A stretch of DNA of 64,000 nt from a bacterium (GTDB lineage: Bacteria; Zhuqueibacterota; Zhuqueibacteria; Zhuqueibacterales; Zhuqueibacteraceae): assembly GCA_023150945.1 (NCBI GenBank), contig JAKLJX010000005.1:264629-328628 (forward strand). The letters are read 5' to 3'. A program made the position numbers and the translations under genes. The notes beneath the pieces are model-generated. The model saw only the letters and a program-made list of their open reading frames with translations. It was not told the DNA's origin and made no database searches. Of this stretch, positions 8,783 through 22,652 are shown in pieces; within the stretch, counting starts at the first letter, position 1; each line of letters opens with the position of its first letter.

Positions 8783-8811
8783 AAAATATTCCAAATAGTT
8801 GGCAATGTCAA
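8783..8811 (-). promoter_or_regulatory. sigma70-type promoter of argR
   Basis: On the minus strand: TTGACA (8811-8806), a 17-base spacer and TATTTT (8788-8783). The start is expected near 8776, leaving an 86-base leader before the argR ATG. Confidence 0.65.
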
Positions 8812-9281
8812 TTGATTTTTGCGGTAAGAATGGTTGCGCCTGCCGGCTCGGCGTGGCAGTGCCAAAACAACTCGCTTCACTCGAAAGGAGTATGAGAACT
8901 TCGCCGTGCTGCGCCGCAGCATCGGAGACACATTGGACTGCTGCCTTTCACGAAATGATGAGCACCGCCACTCCCTGTGGTGCAGGCGGGGCTGCCGCTG
9001 ACGTGACTCGAGCACGCCAGTGCGGTGAAATCAACTTGGCATCGTACGCGATTTTGCTGCTGCAACGATCCTGATCGCGACGCAGGCGATTTTCATGATA
9101 ATTGTGGCTTGAGGCCCAGTAGCAATCACCGCACCTTGAAGGCAGAGCTGGCGGAGGCATTTTTTGCGACGCACCCGAATCAGGAGGGTGGCATAGACTA
9201 TTCGGTCATGCTTCCGTTCTCGAAGCTCCTTACCAAGACCATCGAGCGGTCAATTTGCAGACTTCCGGGGCAAAATATATC
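8812..9281. other. Intergenic region between divergent argR and tRNA promoters
   Basis: About 470 bases without a convincing gene. Short frames on both strands have no ribosome sites and odd composition. It separates the leftward argR promoter from the rightward promoter of the tRNA/translation cluster. I see no repeat or RNA gene in it. Confidence 0.6.
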
Positions 9282-9309
9282 TTGACAAATTCAATAACTT
9301 TTATATATT
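9282..9309 (+). promoter_or_regulatory. Strong sigma70-type promoter for the tRNA-rpmG-secE-nusG cluster
   Basis: TTGACA (9282-9287), a 16-base spacer and TATATT (9304-9309) in an AT-rich patch. This is the best promoter in the window and stands 165 bases ahead of the first tRNA. Confidence 0.8.
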
Positions 9310-9354
9310 GCGAGTCTATGTCCAAAAACTACGGGTTTGGAAGATAAAAAATTT

Positions 9355-9473
9355 TGTGCCATGCAGCGGCAAGGCACATCAAACTGTATTCTACTTCTGG
9401 GTCGTAGAGTTTTATTTTGCCTGAGCTTAAAGGACTGATTCTTGGGTGCTCATCTCTGTTAGTGGCACCAAGT
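9355..9473 (+). other. 5' leader of the tRNA cluster with two hairpins
   Basis: TGTGCC (9355-9360) pairs with GGCACA (9373-9378). A second, bulged hairpin pairs CTTGGGTGC (starting at 9441) with GCACCAAG (9466-9473), ending just before tRNA-Thr. These may guide 5' processing of the precursor. No T-box features are seen. Confidence 0.35.
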
Positions 9474-9474
9474 T

Positions 9475-9547
9475 GCCACCATAGCTCAGACGGTAGAGCG
9501 CCTCACTTGTAATGAGGAAGTCGCGGGTTCGATTCCTGCTGGTGGCT
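9475..9547 (+). tRNA. tRNA-Thr (anticodon TGT)
   Basis: Acceptor arms GCCACCA (9475-9481) and TGGTGGC (9540-9546) pair fully. The anticodon stem CCTCA/TGAGG holds loop CTTGTAA, giving TGT, and the T loop GGTTCGATTCC is canonical. CCA is not encoded. Confidence 0.97.
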
Positions 9548-9585
9548 CGAGTGGAGACATAAGAAGCGCTCAGTTTTGAGATCAA

Positions 9586-9667
9586 GGGGAGGTTCCAGAG
9601 TGGCCAAATGGGGCAGACTGTAAATCTGCTGGCTATGCCTTCGGAGGTTCGAATCCTTCCCTCCCCA
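9586..9667 (+). tRNA. tRNA-Tyr (anticodon GTA)
   Basis: Acceptor GGGGAGG/CCTCCCC pairs. The anticodon stem GCAGA/TCTGC holds loop CTGTAAA with GTA. The long variable arm marks a class II tRNA, as expected for bacterial tRNA-Tyr. Confidence 0.97.
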
Positions 9668-9756
9668 CTCTCTGGTTGTCTGTGCATGACTTGCTGGTTG
9701 GAGGCAGAGCAGCCAGCGAGGTCTGGTTGCGGGTACGGCGAACCAAATGCTCTCAG

Positions 9757-9829
9757 GCGGGAGTAACTCAGGTGGTAGAGTCACAGCCTTCCAAGCTGTT
9801 GGTCGCGGGTTCAAGTCCCGTCTCCCGCT
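9757..9829 (+). tRNA. tRNA-Gly (anticodon TCC)
   Basis: Acceptor GCGGGAG/CTCCCGC pairs. The anticodon stem ACAGC/GCTGT holds loop CTTCCAA with TCC. The T arm is canonical, and CCA is not encoded. Confidence 0.97.
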
Positions 9830-9841
9830 CTTAGTGAACAG

Positions 9842-9914
<73 letters not shown>

Positions 9915-9965
9915 CAAAGCCAGTGTTGTAGCCGTCTCGGATATAAAGACAAGGTGTGACGAGCC

Positions 9966-10115
9966 GTGAGAGAGAACATCGCCCTGGAATGCAGTGTCTG
10001 CAAGCGCCGCAATTATGCCATGACGAAGAACAAGAAGACGCATACGGCGCGCGTCGAATTCAAGAAGTTCTGCCGCTTCTGTAACAAGCACACGAGTCAC
10101 AAGGAATCGCGCTAG
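9966..10115 (+). CDS. rpmG: Large ribosomal subunit protein bL33
   Basis: A 49-residue protein of the 50S subunit. It begins with GTG; AAGGTG lies about ten bases upstream, and the frame gives (M)[16 protein letters not shown]. The two pairs CSVC and CRFC form the zinc-binding site of the cysteine-containing L33 type. It sits between tRNA-Thr(GGT) and tRNA-Trp, where many bacteria have tufB, and directly ahead of secE-nusG as in other phyla. Confidence 0.93.
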   Translation: MRENIALECSVCKRRNYAMTKNKKTHTARVEFKKFCRFCNKHTSHKESR

Positions 10116-10129
10116 CGCGGCTCCCGCGT

Positions 10130-10203
10130 AGGCCTGTAGCTCAACTGGCTAGAGCGCCGGTCTCCAAAACCGGAGGCTGGGGGTTCGATTCCCTCCAGGC
10201 CTG
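10130..10203 (+). tRNA. tRNA-Trp (anticodon CCA)
   Basis: Acceptor AGGCCTG/CAGGCCT pairs. The anticodon stem CCGGT/ACCGG holds loop CTCCAAA with CCA. It lies 14 bases after rpmG and 59 before secE, a conserved arrangement. Confidence 0.97.
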
Positions 10204-10262
10204 CTTCTGTAGACCGAAACTATCGGCCATGCCATCGCCCCGAATAGCAAAGAGACCGCACT

Positions 10263-10466
10263 ATGAAGAAGCTGCTCGAGAAGGTGAAGTCCTACTTTGA
10301 TGAAATCAAAACCGAGATGACCAAGGTGAGTTGGCCGACCCGGGAGAATCTCAAAGACTCCACACTCGTGGTGTTGGTGGTTACACTCTTCTTTTCGGTC
10401 ATCACAGGCGCGGTTGATCGCGTGCTCTCCTGGGGCGTGCAACAGCTTTACCGGTTGATCGGCTAG
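10263..10466 (+). CDS. secE: Preprotein translocase subunit SecE
   Basis: A 67-residue single-span SecE, a core partner of SecY in the inner-membrane protein channel. The amphipathic helix with EMTKVSWPTRENLKDST is the SecE signature, followed by one membrane helix (about residues 37-60). It is the short form typical of most bacteria. It precedes nusG as usual. Confidence 0.97.
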   Translation: MKKLLEKVKSYFDEIKTEMTKVSWPTRENLKDSTLVVLVVTLFFSVITGAVDRVLSWGVQQLYRLIG

Positions 10467-10500
10467 CGTCATCGAACACTTCAAATTCCCATATATCCCC

Positions 10501-11082
10501 GTGGAAGAAACTTCTGAAAAGAATACCGAGACCTCAGGTACTGAGACCTCGGCGAAAAGATGGTACGCGATTCACGTTCTCTCCGGACATGAACGGAAGG
10601 TCAAGGCCTATTTGGAGAATGAAGCCGCCGCCTTGGGCCTTTCCGATCGCATTACTGGGGTGCTGATCCCGTCCGAAGAAGTCACCGAGATGCGCGAGGG
10701 GAAAAAACGCGTCCGCAACAAGACATTCTTTCCGGGCTACATGCTCGTCGAGATGGTGCTCGACAAGGACACCCAGCACCTGATTCTCAACACCCCCGGC
10801 ATCACCAATTTCGTCGGCCCCAAAAACAAGCCACAGCCGCTCCGCCAGGATGAAATTGATCGCATCCTCGGGCGGGTGCAAGAGAGTCGCGCCAAGGAAA
10901 TCGTTTCTGTTCCTTTCAAAGTGGGCGATCCGGTGCGCGTGACCGACGGGCCGTTTCTGGATTTCACCGGTTTTGTCGAGGAAATAAACGAGGAAAAGAA
11001 GAAGGCGAAAGTGATGGTCAGCATTTTTGGGCGGTCCACGCCTGTTGAGCTGGATTTCCTGCAAATCGAGTCAGAAAAATAA
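10501..11082 (+). CDS. nusG: Transcription termination/antitermination factor NusG
   Basis: A 193-residue NusG that binds RNA polymerase and couples it to Rho or ribosomal S10. The NGN domain opens with KRWYAIHVLSGHERKV and includes FFPGYMLVEM. The C-terminal KOW domain contains VRVTDGPFLDFTGFVEEI. The GTG start at 10501 gives a short acidic leader (about 18 residues rich in Glu/Thr/Ser) before the fold. It lies 34 bases after secE and 20 before rplK. Confidence 0.97.
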   Translation: MEETSEKNTETSGTETSAKRWYAIHVLSGHERKVKAYLENEAAALGLSDRITGVLIPSEEVTEMREGKKRVRNKTFFPGYMLVEMVLDKDTQHLILNTPGITNFVGPKNKPQPLRQDEIDRILGRVQESRAKEIVSVPFKVGDPVRVTDGPFLDFTGFVEEINEEKKKAKVMVSIFGRSTPVELDFLQIESEK

Positions 11083-11102
11083 CGATGTCGGAGAGTTGAG
11101 GC

Positions 11103-11525
11103 ATGGCAAAGAAAATCGTCAAGGAAATCAAACTGCAGATCCCCGGTGGGCAGGCCAATCCCGCGCCGCCAGTTGGCCCGGCGCTCGGCCAGCATGGCGT
11201 CAATATCATGGAATTCTGCAAGGCGTTCAACGCCAAGACCTCGGATCGGCAGGGTCTGGTGATCCCGGTGATCATCACAGTTTACTCCGACCGTTCCTTC
11301 ACGTTCGTGCTCAAAACGCCGCCCGCCTCGGTGTTGCTGCTCAAGGCCATGGGCGCCGCCAAAGGCTCGGGTGAGCCGAATCGCAACAAGATCGGCAAGG
11401 TGAGCAAGGAGCAGGTTCGTCAGATTGCGCAATCCAAGATGGAAGATTTGAATGCCAATGATATCGAGGCGGCCATGCGGATGGTGCAGGGTACGGCGCG
11501 CAGCATGGGTGTTGAAATCGCGTGA
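11103..11525 (+). CDS. rplK: Large ribosomal subunit protein uL11
   Basis: A 140-residue L11 that binds 23S rRNA at the GTPase-associated centre. The start [29 protein letters not shown] carries the conserved proline-rich linker, and [10 protein letters not shown] ends the C-terminal RNA-binding domain. Length matches the family. A GAGAGTTGAGGC stretch provides the ribosome site. Confidence 0.98.
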   Translation: MAKKIVKEIKLQIPGGQANPAPPVGPALGQHGVNIMEFCKAFNAKTSDRQGLVIPVIITVYSDRSFTFVLKTPPASVLLLKAMGAAKGSGEPNRNKIGKVSKEQVRQIAQSKMEDLNANDIEAAMRMVQGTARSMGVEIA

Positions 11526-11573
11526 GTCGAGCGCATCACTCTCTCAAAATACTCCCAGACAGGGTTAGGAATT

Positions 11574-12278
11574 ATGAAACATAGCCGTCGCTTTCGTGAG
11601 CTTGCCAAGCTGGTTGATCCAGGCAAAGAGTACTCCCTGGAAGAGGCCGTGGCTCTGTTGAAGAAATCGGCGACCGCCAAGTTCAACGAGACAATTGAAG
11701 TGGCAATGCGCCTGGGCGTCGATCCCCGGCACGCCGACCAGGTCGTGCGCGGCACGGTGTCCTTGCCGCACGGCACCGGCAAAACGGTGCGTGTGCTGGT
11801 GTTGTGCAAAACCGCCAAGGAGGCCGAGGCGCGCGAGGCCGGTGCGGATTATGCCGGTTTCGAAGAGTATATCAAAAAGATCAATGAAGGCTGGTTTGAA
11901 TTCGATGTCGTCATTGCCACGCCCGATGTTATGGGCGAAGTCGGCAAGCTCGGCAAGGTGCTGGGGCCGCGCGGCCTCATGCCCAACCCCAAGAGCGGCA
12001 CGGTCACCTTTGAGGTCGGACAAGCCGTGAAAGAAGTCAAAGCCGGCAAAATCGAATTCCGAGTGGACAAAAGCGGCATTCTTCATGTGAATGTCGGCAA
12101 GGCGTCTTTCACGGAAACCCAGATTGTCGACAACGTGCGGACCTTCATTGAAACCGTCATTCGCCTGAAGCCGGCGTCATCGAAGGGCCAGTATGTGCGC
12201 AGCATCACGCTGTCGAGCACGATGGGGCCGGGCATCGCGATCGACAACAATGCCGTGATGGGCGATCTTAAAGTTTAG
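11574..12278 (+). CDS. rplA: Large ribosomal subunit protein uL1
   Basis: A 234-residue L1 of the mobile stalk at the tRNA exit site, which in many bacteria also represses its own operon. Typical pieces are [38 protein letters not shown] and [16 protein letters not shown]. It follows rplK by 48 bases. Confidence 0.98.
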   Translation: MKHSRRFRELAKLVDPGKEYSLEEAVALLKKSATAKFNETIEVAMRLGVDPRHADQVVRGTVSLPHGTGKTVRVLVLCKTAKEAEAREAGADYAGFEEYIKKINEGWFEFDVVIATPDVMGEVGKLGKVLGPRGLMPNPKSGTVTFEVGQAVKEVKAGKIEFRVDKSGILHVNVGKASFTETQIVDNVRTFIETVIRLKPASSKGQYVRSITLSSTMGPGIAIDNNAVMGDLKV

Positions 12279-12303
12279 ATAAAGTTTAGATTTGGAAACG
12301 ATC

Positions 12304-12852
12304 ATGCCAGAAACCAAACCGATTCGGCCGGAAAAGCAGGAAGTCGTCACCGATCTCGCCGCCAGGCTGTCGGCGGCCAGAAGCGTCTTTGTCACCGATT
12401 ATTCGGGTCTCACCGTCGAGGCGATCACCCGGCTGCGCCGTCAGTTGCGCAAATCCAACGTCGATTTTCGCGTCAGCAAGAACACGTTGACGCGCTTGGC
12501 GGCGACTCAGGTTGGGATGAAAGACATTGTGCCCCATCTCGAAGGCACGACCGCGATTGCCTTCGGCATGGGGGACCCGGCCGCGCCTGCCAAGGTGTTG
12601 CTCGATTTTCTGAAAAACAGCGAGAAGCCGACCATCAGGGCCTTTGTGTTTGAAGGCCAGTTCTATGACGGCAAGCTCGCGGAACAAATCTCCAAGCTGC
12701 CCAGCCGCAACGAGTTGCTGGCGCGCTTGTTGGGCGGCTTGAATGCGCCCGTCACCGGCCTGGCCAGTTCGTTGCAGGGCATTGTGCGCAAGCTGGCCTA
12801 TGCCCTCAACGCCGTCGCCGAGCAGAAGCAGCAGACGGCGGGCACGCCCTGA
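12304..12852 (+). CDS. rplJ: Large ribosomal subunit protein uL10
   Basis: A 182-residue L10, base of the L7/L12 stalk. The fold shows [22 protein letters not shown] and [10 protein letters not shown], and the C-terminal helix that carries L12 dimers ends the protein. I chose the ATG at 12304, with GGAAA seven bases upstream, over an in-frame TTG at 12292. Only 25 bases separate it from rplA, leaving no room for a separate L10-leader RNA. Confidence 0.96.
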   Translation: MPETKPIRPEKQEVVTDLAARLSAARSVFVTDYSGLTVEAITRLRRQLRKSNVDFRVSKNTLTRLAATQVGMKDIVPHLEGTTAIAFGMGDPAAPAKVLLDFLKNSEKPTIRAFVFEGQFYDGKLAEQISKLPSRNELLARLLGGLNAPVTGLASSLQGIVRKLAYALNAVAEQKQQTAGTP

Positions 12853-12940
12853 CCGGCCAACAGCAAAACGTTTGCGCCTCGGCGCATCGCACATGAGTGA
12901 TGGTTTTCATTTATCCGTAAGGTTAAGTAAGGAGGACGTA

Positions 12941-13321
12941 GTGTCTACCACTGATTTCATCCAGGCGATCGAGAACATGAGTGTTCTTGAACTGTCCAAT
13001 TTGGTCAAGGCCATCGAAGAGAGATTCGGCGTGTCCGCAGCAGCGCCTGCGGTTGCCATGATGCCCCAGGCTGGCGGTGCGATGCCGGCGCAAGCGGCCG
13101 TGGAAGAGAAGACGGAGTTCGACGTGGTGTTGGCCAGTGCCGGCGCCAACAAGATCAACGTCATCAAAGTCGTGCGCACGATGACCAATCTCGGCTTGAA
13201 GGAAGCCAAAGACCTGGTGGACAGCGCACCCAAGACTTTAAAAGAGGGCATCAACAAAGAAGAAGCCCAGAAGATCAAAGCGCAACTCGAAGAAGCGGGC
13301 GCCACGGTCGAGATCAAGTAA
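12941..13321 (+). CDS. rplL: Large ribosomal subunit protein bL12 (L7/L12)
   Basis: A 126-residue L7/L12, the multicopy stalk protein that recruits translation factors. The N-terminal dimerisation helices ([17 protein letters not shown]), an Ala/Pro/Met-rich hinge and the C-terminal factor-binding domain ([20 protein letters not shown]) are all present. The start is GTG at 12941 behind a perfect AAGGAGG; the frame is open further upstream but without a start signal. Confidence 0.97.
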   Translation: MSTTDFIQAIENMSVLELSNLVKAIEERFGVSAAAPAVAMMPQAGGAMPAQAAVEEKTEFDVVLASAGANKINVIKVVRTMTNLGLKEAKDLVDSAPKTLKEGINKEEAQKIKAQLEEAGATVEIK

Positions 13322-13360
13322 TCTCGCTGCCATCGAGTAACCTTCGGAATTTGACTTAGC

Positions 13361-13381
13361 CCTCTTTCCCCAAGAAAGAGG
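13361..13381 (+). terminator. Attenuator-like hairpin between rplL and rpoB
   Basis: CCTCTTTC (13361-13368) and GAAAGAGG (13374-13381) form an 8-bp stem with a 5-base loop, followed by TTGCTGTTTAT, a poor T-tract. It is placed like the partial terminator between rplL and rpoB in enteric bacteria, which lowers polymerase relative to ribosomal protein output. The effect here is inferred. Confidence 0.55.
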
Positions 13382-13405
13382 TTGCTGTTTATAGGTGCAT
13401 GCTTC

Positions 13406-17212
<3,807 letters not shown>

Positions 17213-17289
17213 CCGGGTTTGATGTGCGGTATGACTTTGTGAAAATGGATGTTTTTGGAATAACCTCTCTGATGCAGTGGAGGTGAGTT

Positions 17290-20200
17290 TTGACTTACTT
17301 TCCGAAACAGGATGCGGCCGCCCGTCGCAGCTTTAATGCTATCGCCATCAGCCTCGCCTCGCCGGACAAGATCCTCGAGCGTTCGCATGGCGAAGTAACC
17401 AAGCCGGAGACGATCAACTATCGTTCGTTCAAGCCGGAGAAAGACGGCTTGTTCTGCGAAAAGATCTTCGGCCCGGTGCGCGATTGGGAGTGCCATTGCG
17501 GCAAATACAAGCGCATTCGCTATAAAGGCATTGTCTGTGATCGTTGCGGCGTGGAGGTGACCACCAAGTCCGTGCGCCGTGAACGCATGGGGCATATCAC
17601 GCTCGCGGTGCCGGTGGTTCATATTTGGTACTGGAAGGCCCTGCCCTCGAAGATCGGCTACATCCTGGGCATGAGCGGCAAGGACCTGGAAAAAGTCATC
17701 TATTATGAATCCTACGTCGTCATCCAGCCTGGTCGCAGCGGCCTCAAACCCAAAGAGCTGATCACCGAAGACGACTATTTCCGCATCATGTCGGAAATGG
17801 GCGAGAACAGCGGCAGCAGCGAGCCCGGCGCCGAACCTTTCCTGGCCAAGATCGGCGGCGAAGCGGTGCTGGATTTGCTCAAGCGCGCTGATCCGACGCA
17901 GCTTTCTGTGGATTTGCGCCAGCAGGTCAAAACGGAGACCTCGTTTCAACGCAAAACCGAAGCCCTGAAGCGCCTGAAAGTGATCGAGGCGATCAAACGC
18001 AGCACCAATCGCCCGGAGTGGATGGTGCTCTCCGTCATTCCCGTGATTCCACCGGAACTCCGGCCGTTGGTGCCCTTGGAAGGCGGCCGGTTTGCGACTT
18101 CGGACCTGAATGATCTTTATCGCCGCGTCATCATCCGCAACAATCGCCTGAAAAAGCTGATGGAGATCAAGGCGCCGGAAGTGATTTTGCGCAACGAGAA
18201 GCGCATGCTGCAAGAGGCGGTCGATGCCCTGTTTGATAACGGCCGCAAGACGGCGGCGGTGCGCGGCGACGGCAACCGCCCGCTGAAGTCGCTTTCGGAC
18301 ATGTTGCGCGGCAAGCAGGGGCGTTTTCGCCAGAACTTGCTCGGCAAGCGCATCGACTACTCCGGCCGTTCGGTGATCGTCGTCGGTCCCGAGCTGCGCC
18401 TGCATGAGTGCGGCCTGCCCAAGGAAATGGCACTCGAGCTATTCAAGCCCTTCGTCATCCGCAAGCTGGTCGAACGTTCGATCGCCAAGACGGTGAAGAG
18501 TGCAAAGAAGATGGTCGATCGCCGCGACGGCAGTGTGTGGGACATTCTGGAAGAGATCATCGACGATCATCCCATCCTGCTCAACCGGGCACCCACGCTG
18601 CACCGCCTCGGCATCCAGGCGTTTCAACCAAATCTGATTGAAGGCAAGGCGATTCAGATTCACCCGCTGGTGTGCGCGGCCTTCAATGCGGACTTTGACG
18701 GCGACCAGATGGCAGTGCACGTGCCGTTGAGCTATTATGCCCAAACCGAGACACGTTTGCTGATGCTGTCGAGCCACAATATCCTGTCGCCGGCATCCGG
18801 GCGGCCATTGGCGATTCCCAGCCAGGACATCGTCTTGGGCATCTATTATCTCACCAAGGCAAAGAGCGGCCTGCCGGGTGAAGGGAAAATTTTTGCCAGC
18901 GTCGATGAAGTCAACATTGCCTATCATACCAACCAGATCGCGCTACATGCGAAGATCAAGGTTCGCATCGATGGCAAAATCATCGAGACAACGGTGGGCC
19001 GCGTGCTGCTCAACCGCATCGTGCCGCGCGAAGTTGGCTTCGTCAATGAGCTGCTCACCAAGAAGCGCCTGGAGGAGCTGACCTCCCAGGTTTACAAACA
19101 GCTGGGCAACTACAAAACCGCCATGTTCCTGGATGAACTCAAGCAGCTCGGGTTCTTCTATGCGATGCTCTCGGGCGTGACGGTGGGCGTGAGAGACGTG
19201 ATCATTCCGGACGAGAAGAACAAGTTCCTTGATGACGCCTTCAAGAAGGTGCACACCATTCAGAATCAGTATGAGAAGGGCGTCATCACCGACGGCGAAC
19301 GCTATAACCAGATTATCGACATCTGGACGCACACCACCAGTGACGTTGCGGAAAAGATGTTCGACCGGCTGCAGGCTGACCGCCAGGGCTTCAATCCGAT
19401 TTTCATGATGGCCGATTCCGGCGCGCGTGGCTCGAAGGAGCAGATTCGGCAGCTCGCCGGCATGCGTGGCTTGATGGCCAAGCCGCAGAAGAAGATGACC
19501 GGCCAGATGGGAGAGATCATCGAGAACCCCATCACCGCGAATTTCCGTGAAGGCCTGTCGGTGTTGGAATACTTCATCTCCACGCACGGCGCGCGCAAAG
19601 GTCTGGCAGACACGGCGTTGAAAACCGCAGACGCCGGCTATCTCACCCGCCGCCTGGTCGATGTGGCGCAGGATGTCATCATCTCGATGGATGATTGCGG
19701 CACGATTCTCGGCCTGCGCATCGGTGATTTGAAGGAAGGCGAAGAAGTCATCGAGCCGCTGCGTGACCGCATCTTGGGTCGCGTCGCGCAGGAAGACATC
19801 TACAATCCGGATTCCGGCGACAGCATTTGCGCCGCCGGCGACCTCATCGATGAAGACCGGGCCGACCTGATTTCCAACATTGGCCTGGAGACGGTGTTGA
19901 TTCGTTCCGTGCTGACGTGCGAAGCCGAGCGCGGCGTGTGTGCGCGCTGCTACGGCCGCAACCTCGCCACCGGCAAGATGGTGGATATTGGCGAGGCCGT
20001 GGGCGTGATGGCGGCACAATCCATCGGCGAACCGGGCACGCAGTTGACCCTGCGAACCTTTCACATCGGTGGCACCGCTTCTCGCATTGCCGCACAATCG
20101 CAATTGAGCGCGAAGAATGACGGCATTGTGAAGTTTGAGAATCTCAAGGCAGTGTTGCATGGCGACGGCACCACCATCGCGGTCGGTCGGAATGGCAAAC

Positions 20201-21504
20201 TCAAGATTATCGATGAGAACAACCGCACCGTGGCGCACTACATCATTCCCTACGGCGCCAACCTGCTGGTGAAGGAAGATGAGACGGTTCGGCGCGGCAA
20301 GATTCTCTTCCGGTGGGATCCCTACACCGCCAGCATCCTCGCCAACCACGACGGCGTCGTCAAGTTTGTGGATATCCGCGAGAACATCACGTTGCGCGAG
20401 GAGCTTGATGAGACGACCGGCCTCAAGCAGCGGGTCATCATTGAGACGCGTTTGCGGAATCTCAGCCCGCAGATTCATATCATGGATGGCGACCGCAAGC
20501 TGAGCACTTACATCCTGCCGACCCGTTCGCATTTGCAGGTGCACGACGGCCAGGAAGTCAAGGCCGGCGACGTGTTGGTGAAGATTCCGCGCGAAATCGC
20601 CAAGACGCGCGACATTACCGGTGGTTTGCCGCGTGTGGCGGAGCTGTTTGAAGCGCGGCGGCCAAAAGAGCCGGCGATCGTGAGCGAGATCGACGGGCAG
20701 GTCAAGTTCGGTGAAATTCGGCGCGGCGTGCGCAAGATCACCATTGCTTCGCGGGACGGCAAGGAAGAGAAAGTATATCAAATCCCGTACGGCAAGCATG
20801 TTCTCGTCCACGACGGTGACTGGGTGCAAGCCGGTGAGAAACTGTCGGAAGGCTCGATCGCACCGCAGGATATTTTGAACATCATGGGACCGAACAAAGT
20901 GCAGGAATACCTGGTGAATGAGATCCAGGAAGTGTATCGCCTGCAAGGTGTTCGCATCAATGACAAGCATATTGAAGTCATCGTGCGGCAGATGCTGCAG
21001 AAGGTGAAAGTCGAAGACCCGGGCGACACCGCCTACCTCGAAGGCGACCAAGTTGACAAGATTCGTTTTCTGGCAGAGAACGAGTTGATGAAACAACGGG
21101 TGGTGATTACCGATCCCGGTGATTCCAAACTGGTGGCCGAGGCGTTGCTCGATCAAGCGGAAGTGGATCGCTTGAATGAGAAGCTCAAGACTGCCGGTAA
21201 GGATCCGATCAAATTCCGCCCGGCAAAGCCGGCGACTTTCCAACCCTTGCTGCTCGGCATTACCAAGGCCTCGTTGACCACGGACAGTTTCATCTCCGCG
21301 GCGTCTTTTCAGGAGACAACGCGTGTTCTCACTGAGGCTTCCATCGAAGGAAAGACCGACAAGCTGCTGGGCTTGAAAGAGAATGTCATCATGGGTAACC
21401 TCATTCCGGCGGGCACGGGTCTGAGCAAATTCAGACGGCTGCGGGTTTTTCCGAATGGTCAAGTGGGTGAAATGGAGACCACCATCAAAACTGCGGTCGG
21501 ATGA
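17290..21504 (+). CDS. rpoC: DNA-directed RNA polymerase subunit beta prime
   Basis: A 1404-residue beta-prime subunit with the catalytic NADFDGD motif in [14 protein letters not shown]. The N-terminal zinc site ([17 protein letters not shown]) and the second zinc site ([15 protein letters not shown]) are intact. The start is TTG at 17290 behind GGAGGTGAG. A long beta-rich insert follows the second zinc site (about residues 940-1130), as in Gram-negative forms. It follows rpoB by 77 bases. Confidence 0.98.
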   Translation: MTYFPKQDAAARRSFNAIAISLASPDKILERSHGEVTKPETINYRSFKPEKDGLFCEKIFGPVRDWECHCGKYKRIRYKGIVCDRCGVEVTTKSVRRERMGHITLAVPVVHIWYWKALPSKIGYILGMSGKDLEKVIYYESYVVIQPGRSGLKPKELITEDDYFRIMSEMGENSGSSEPGAEPFLAKIGGEAVLDLLKRADPTQLSVDLRQQVKTETSFQRKTEALKRLKVIEAIKRSTNRPEWMVLSVIPVIPPELRPLVPLEGGRFATSDLNDLYRRVIIRNNRLKKLMEIKAPEVILRNEKRMLQEAVDALFDNGRKTAAVRGDGNRPLKSLSDMLRGKQGRFRQNLLGKRIDYSGRSVIVVGPELRLHECGLPKEMALELFKPFVIRKLVERSIAKTVKSAKKMVDRRDGSVWDILEEIIDDHPILLNRAPTLHRLGIQAFQPNLIEGKAIQIHPLVCAAFNADFDGDQMAVHVPLSYYAQTETRLLMLSSHNILSPASGRPLAIPSQDIVLGIYYLTKAKSGLPGEGKIFASVDEVNIAYHTNQIALHAKIKVRIDGKIIETTVGRVLLNRIVPREVGFVNELLTKKRLEELTSQVYKQLGNYKTAMFLDELKQLGFFYAMLSGVTVGVRDVIIPDEKNKFLDDAFKKVHTIQNQYEKGVITDGERYNQIIDIWTHTTSDVAEKMFDRLQADRQGFNPIFMMADSGARGSKEQIRQLAGMRGLMAKPQKKMTGQMGEIIENPITANFREGLSVLEYFISTHGARKGLADTALKTADAGYLTRRLVDVAQDVIISMDDCGTILGLRIGDLKEGEEVIEPLRDRILGRVAQEDIYNPDSGDSICAAGDLIDEDRADLISNIGLETVLIRSVLTCEAERGVCARCYGRNLATGKMVDIGEAVGVMAAQSIGEPGTQLTLRTFHIGGTASRIAAQSQLSAKNDGIVKFENLKAVLHGDGTTIAVGRNGKLKIIDENNRTVAHYIIPYGANLLVKEDETVRRGKILFRWDPYTASILANHDGVVKFVDIRENITLREELDETTGLKQRVIIETRLRNLSPQIHIMDGDRKLSTYILPTRSHLQVHDGQEVKAGDVLVKIPREIAKTRDITGGLPRVAELFEARRPKEPAIVSEIDGQVKFGEIRRGVRKITIASRDGKEEKVYQIPYGKHVLVHDGDWVQAGEKLSEGSIAPQDILNIMGPNKVQEYLVNEIQEVYRLQGVRINDKHIEVIVRQMLQKVKVEDPGDTAYLEGDQVDKIRFLAENELMKQRVVITDPGDSKLVAEALLDQAEVDRLNEKLKTAGKDPIKFRPAKPATFQPLLLGITKASLTTDSFISAASFQETTRVLTEASIEGKTDKLLGLKENVIMGNLIPAGTGLSKFRRLRVFPNGQVGEMETTIKTAVG

Positions 21505-21546
21505 GGGGAGTGTATCGCCATGCTGGCAGTGCCAGAATAAAAAATA

Positions 21547-21575
21547 TTGCTTTATTAGAGCTTCTTGTGTATATT
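21547..21575 (+). promoter_or_regulatory. sigma70-type promoter ahead of rpsL
   Basis: TTGCTT (21547-21552), a 17-base spacer and TATATT (21570-21575) lie in an AT-rich spacer after rpoC. The start would fall near 21582, about 22 bases before rpsL. It gives the str genes a second transcription input. Confidence 0.6.
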
Positions 21576-21603
21576 CACGTTCTGTAATTTTATAGGAGCC
21601 TGC

Positions 21604-21987
21604 TTGCCTACCATCAGTCAATTGGTTCGCCTTGGGAGGAAGAAAATCGGTCGCAAGACGACCGCGCCGGCTCTGGCTGGCTCTCCGCAACGGCGAGGTG
21701 TTTGTACAAGAGTGTACACGACCACACCCAAAAAGCCGAATTCCGCGCTGCGGAAAGTTGCCCGTGTGCGGTTGACCAACAGCTACGAGGTCACTGCCTA
21801 CATTCCCGGTGAAGGCCACAATCTCCAGGAGCACTCCATTGTTTTGATTCGCGGGGGACGAGTGAAGGATTTGCCGGGCGTGCGCTATCATATCGTGCGT
21901 GGGGTGTACGACACGGCCGGAGTGCAAGAGCGCAATCAAGGGCGCTCGAAGTACGGGACAAAGAAGAAATCAACTGCAAGTAAATAA
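21604..21987 (+). CDS. rpsL: Small ribosomal subunit protein uS12
   Basis: A 127-residue S12 at the decoding centre. It starts with TTG at 21604 ([13 protein letters not shown]) with AGGAG six bases upstream; the upstream in-frame start would add 13 hydrophobic residues that do not belong. The blocks [22 protein letters not shown] and [13 protein letters not shown] show streptomycin-sensitive-type lysines. Confidence 0.97.
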   Translation: MPTISQLVRLGRKKIGRKTTAPALAGSPQRRGVCTRVYTTTPKKPNSALRKVARVRLTNSYEVTAYIPGEGHNLQEHSIVLIRGGRVKDLPGVRYHIVRGVYDTAGVQERNQGRSKYGTKKKSTASK

Positions 21988-21996
21988 CCCTTTTGA

Positions 21997-22470
<474 letters not shown>

Positions 22471-22542
22471 ACCGCGCGTGAAAGGCACTTTGTCGCAATT
22501 CAAAAACCTGCGATTGATTACGTCTCAACTTACATCGAGAAG

Positions 22543-22632
22543 CCTGACCCTCCCGTCAGGTGTATAACCTGAAGTGTGCTGTAGCGAGCAATCTCCACTC
22601 GCCTTGAGAGAAAAGCACGTCGGGTTTTCTCT
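22543..22632 (+). other. rpsG-fusA spacer with two hairpins
   Basis: The 182-base spacer holds CCTGAC/GTCAGG (22543-22548, 22555-22560) and a perfect 8-bp repeat AGAGAAAA/TTTTCTCT (22607-22614, 22625-22632). The second hairpin ends nine bases before the fusA ribosome site, so it may affect fusA translation or mRNA processing. No T-tract makes it a terminator. Confidence 0.4.
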
Positions 22633-22652
22633 TGGGAAAAGTGGAGTTTTTT

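Noticed and set aside
9310-9474. T-box or riboswitch in the leader before the tRNAs
   Set aside because: No T-box consensus or antiterminator is visible, and the leader precedes tRNAs rather than a synthetase gene.
12279-12303. L10-leader RNA before rplJ
   Set aside because: Only 25 bases separate rplA and rplJ, too few for the known structure.
18943-21939. Long open frame on the minus strand opposite rpoC and rpsL
   Set aside because: Same shadow effect; it crosses the rpoC-rpsL border and shows no protein family features.
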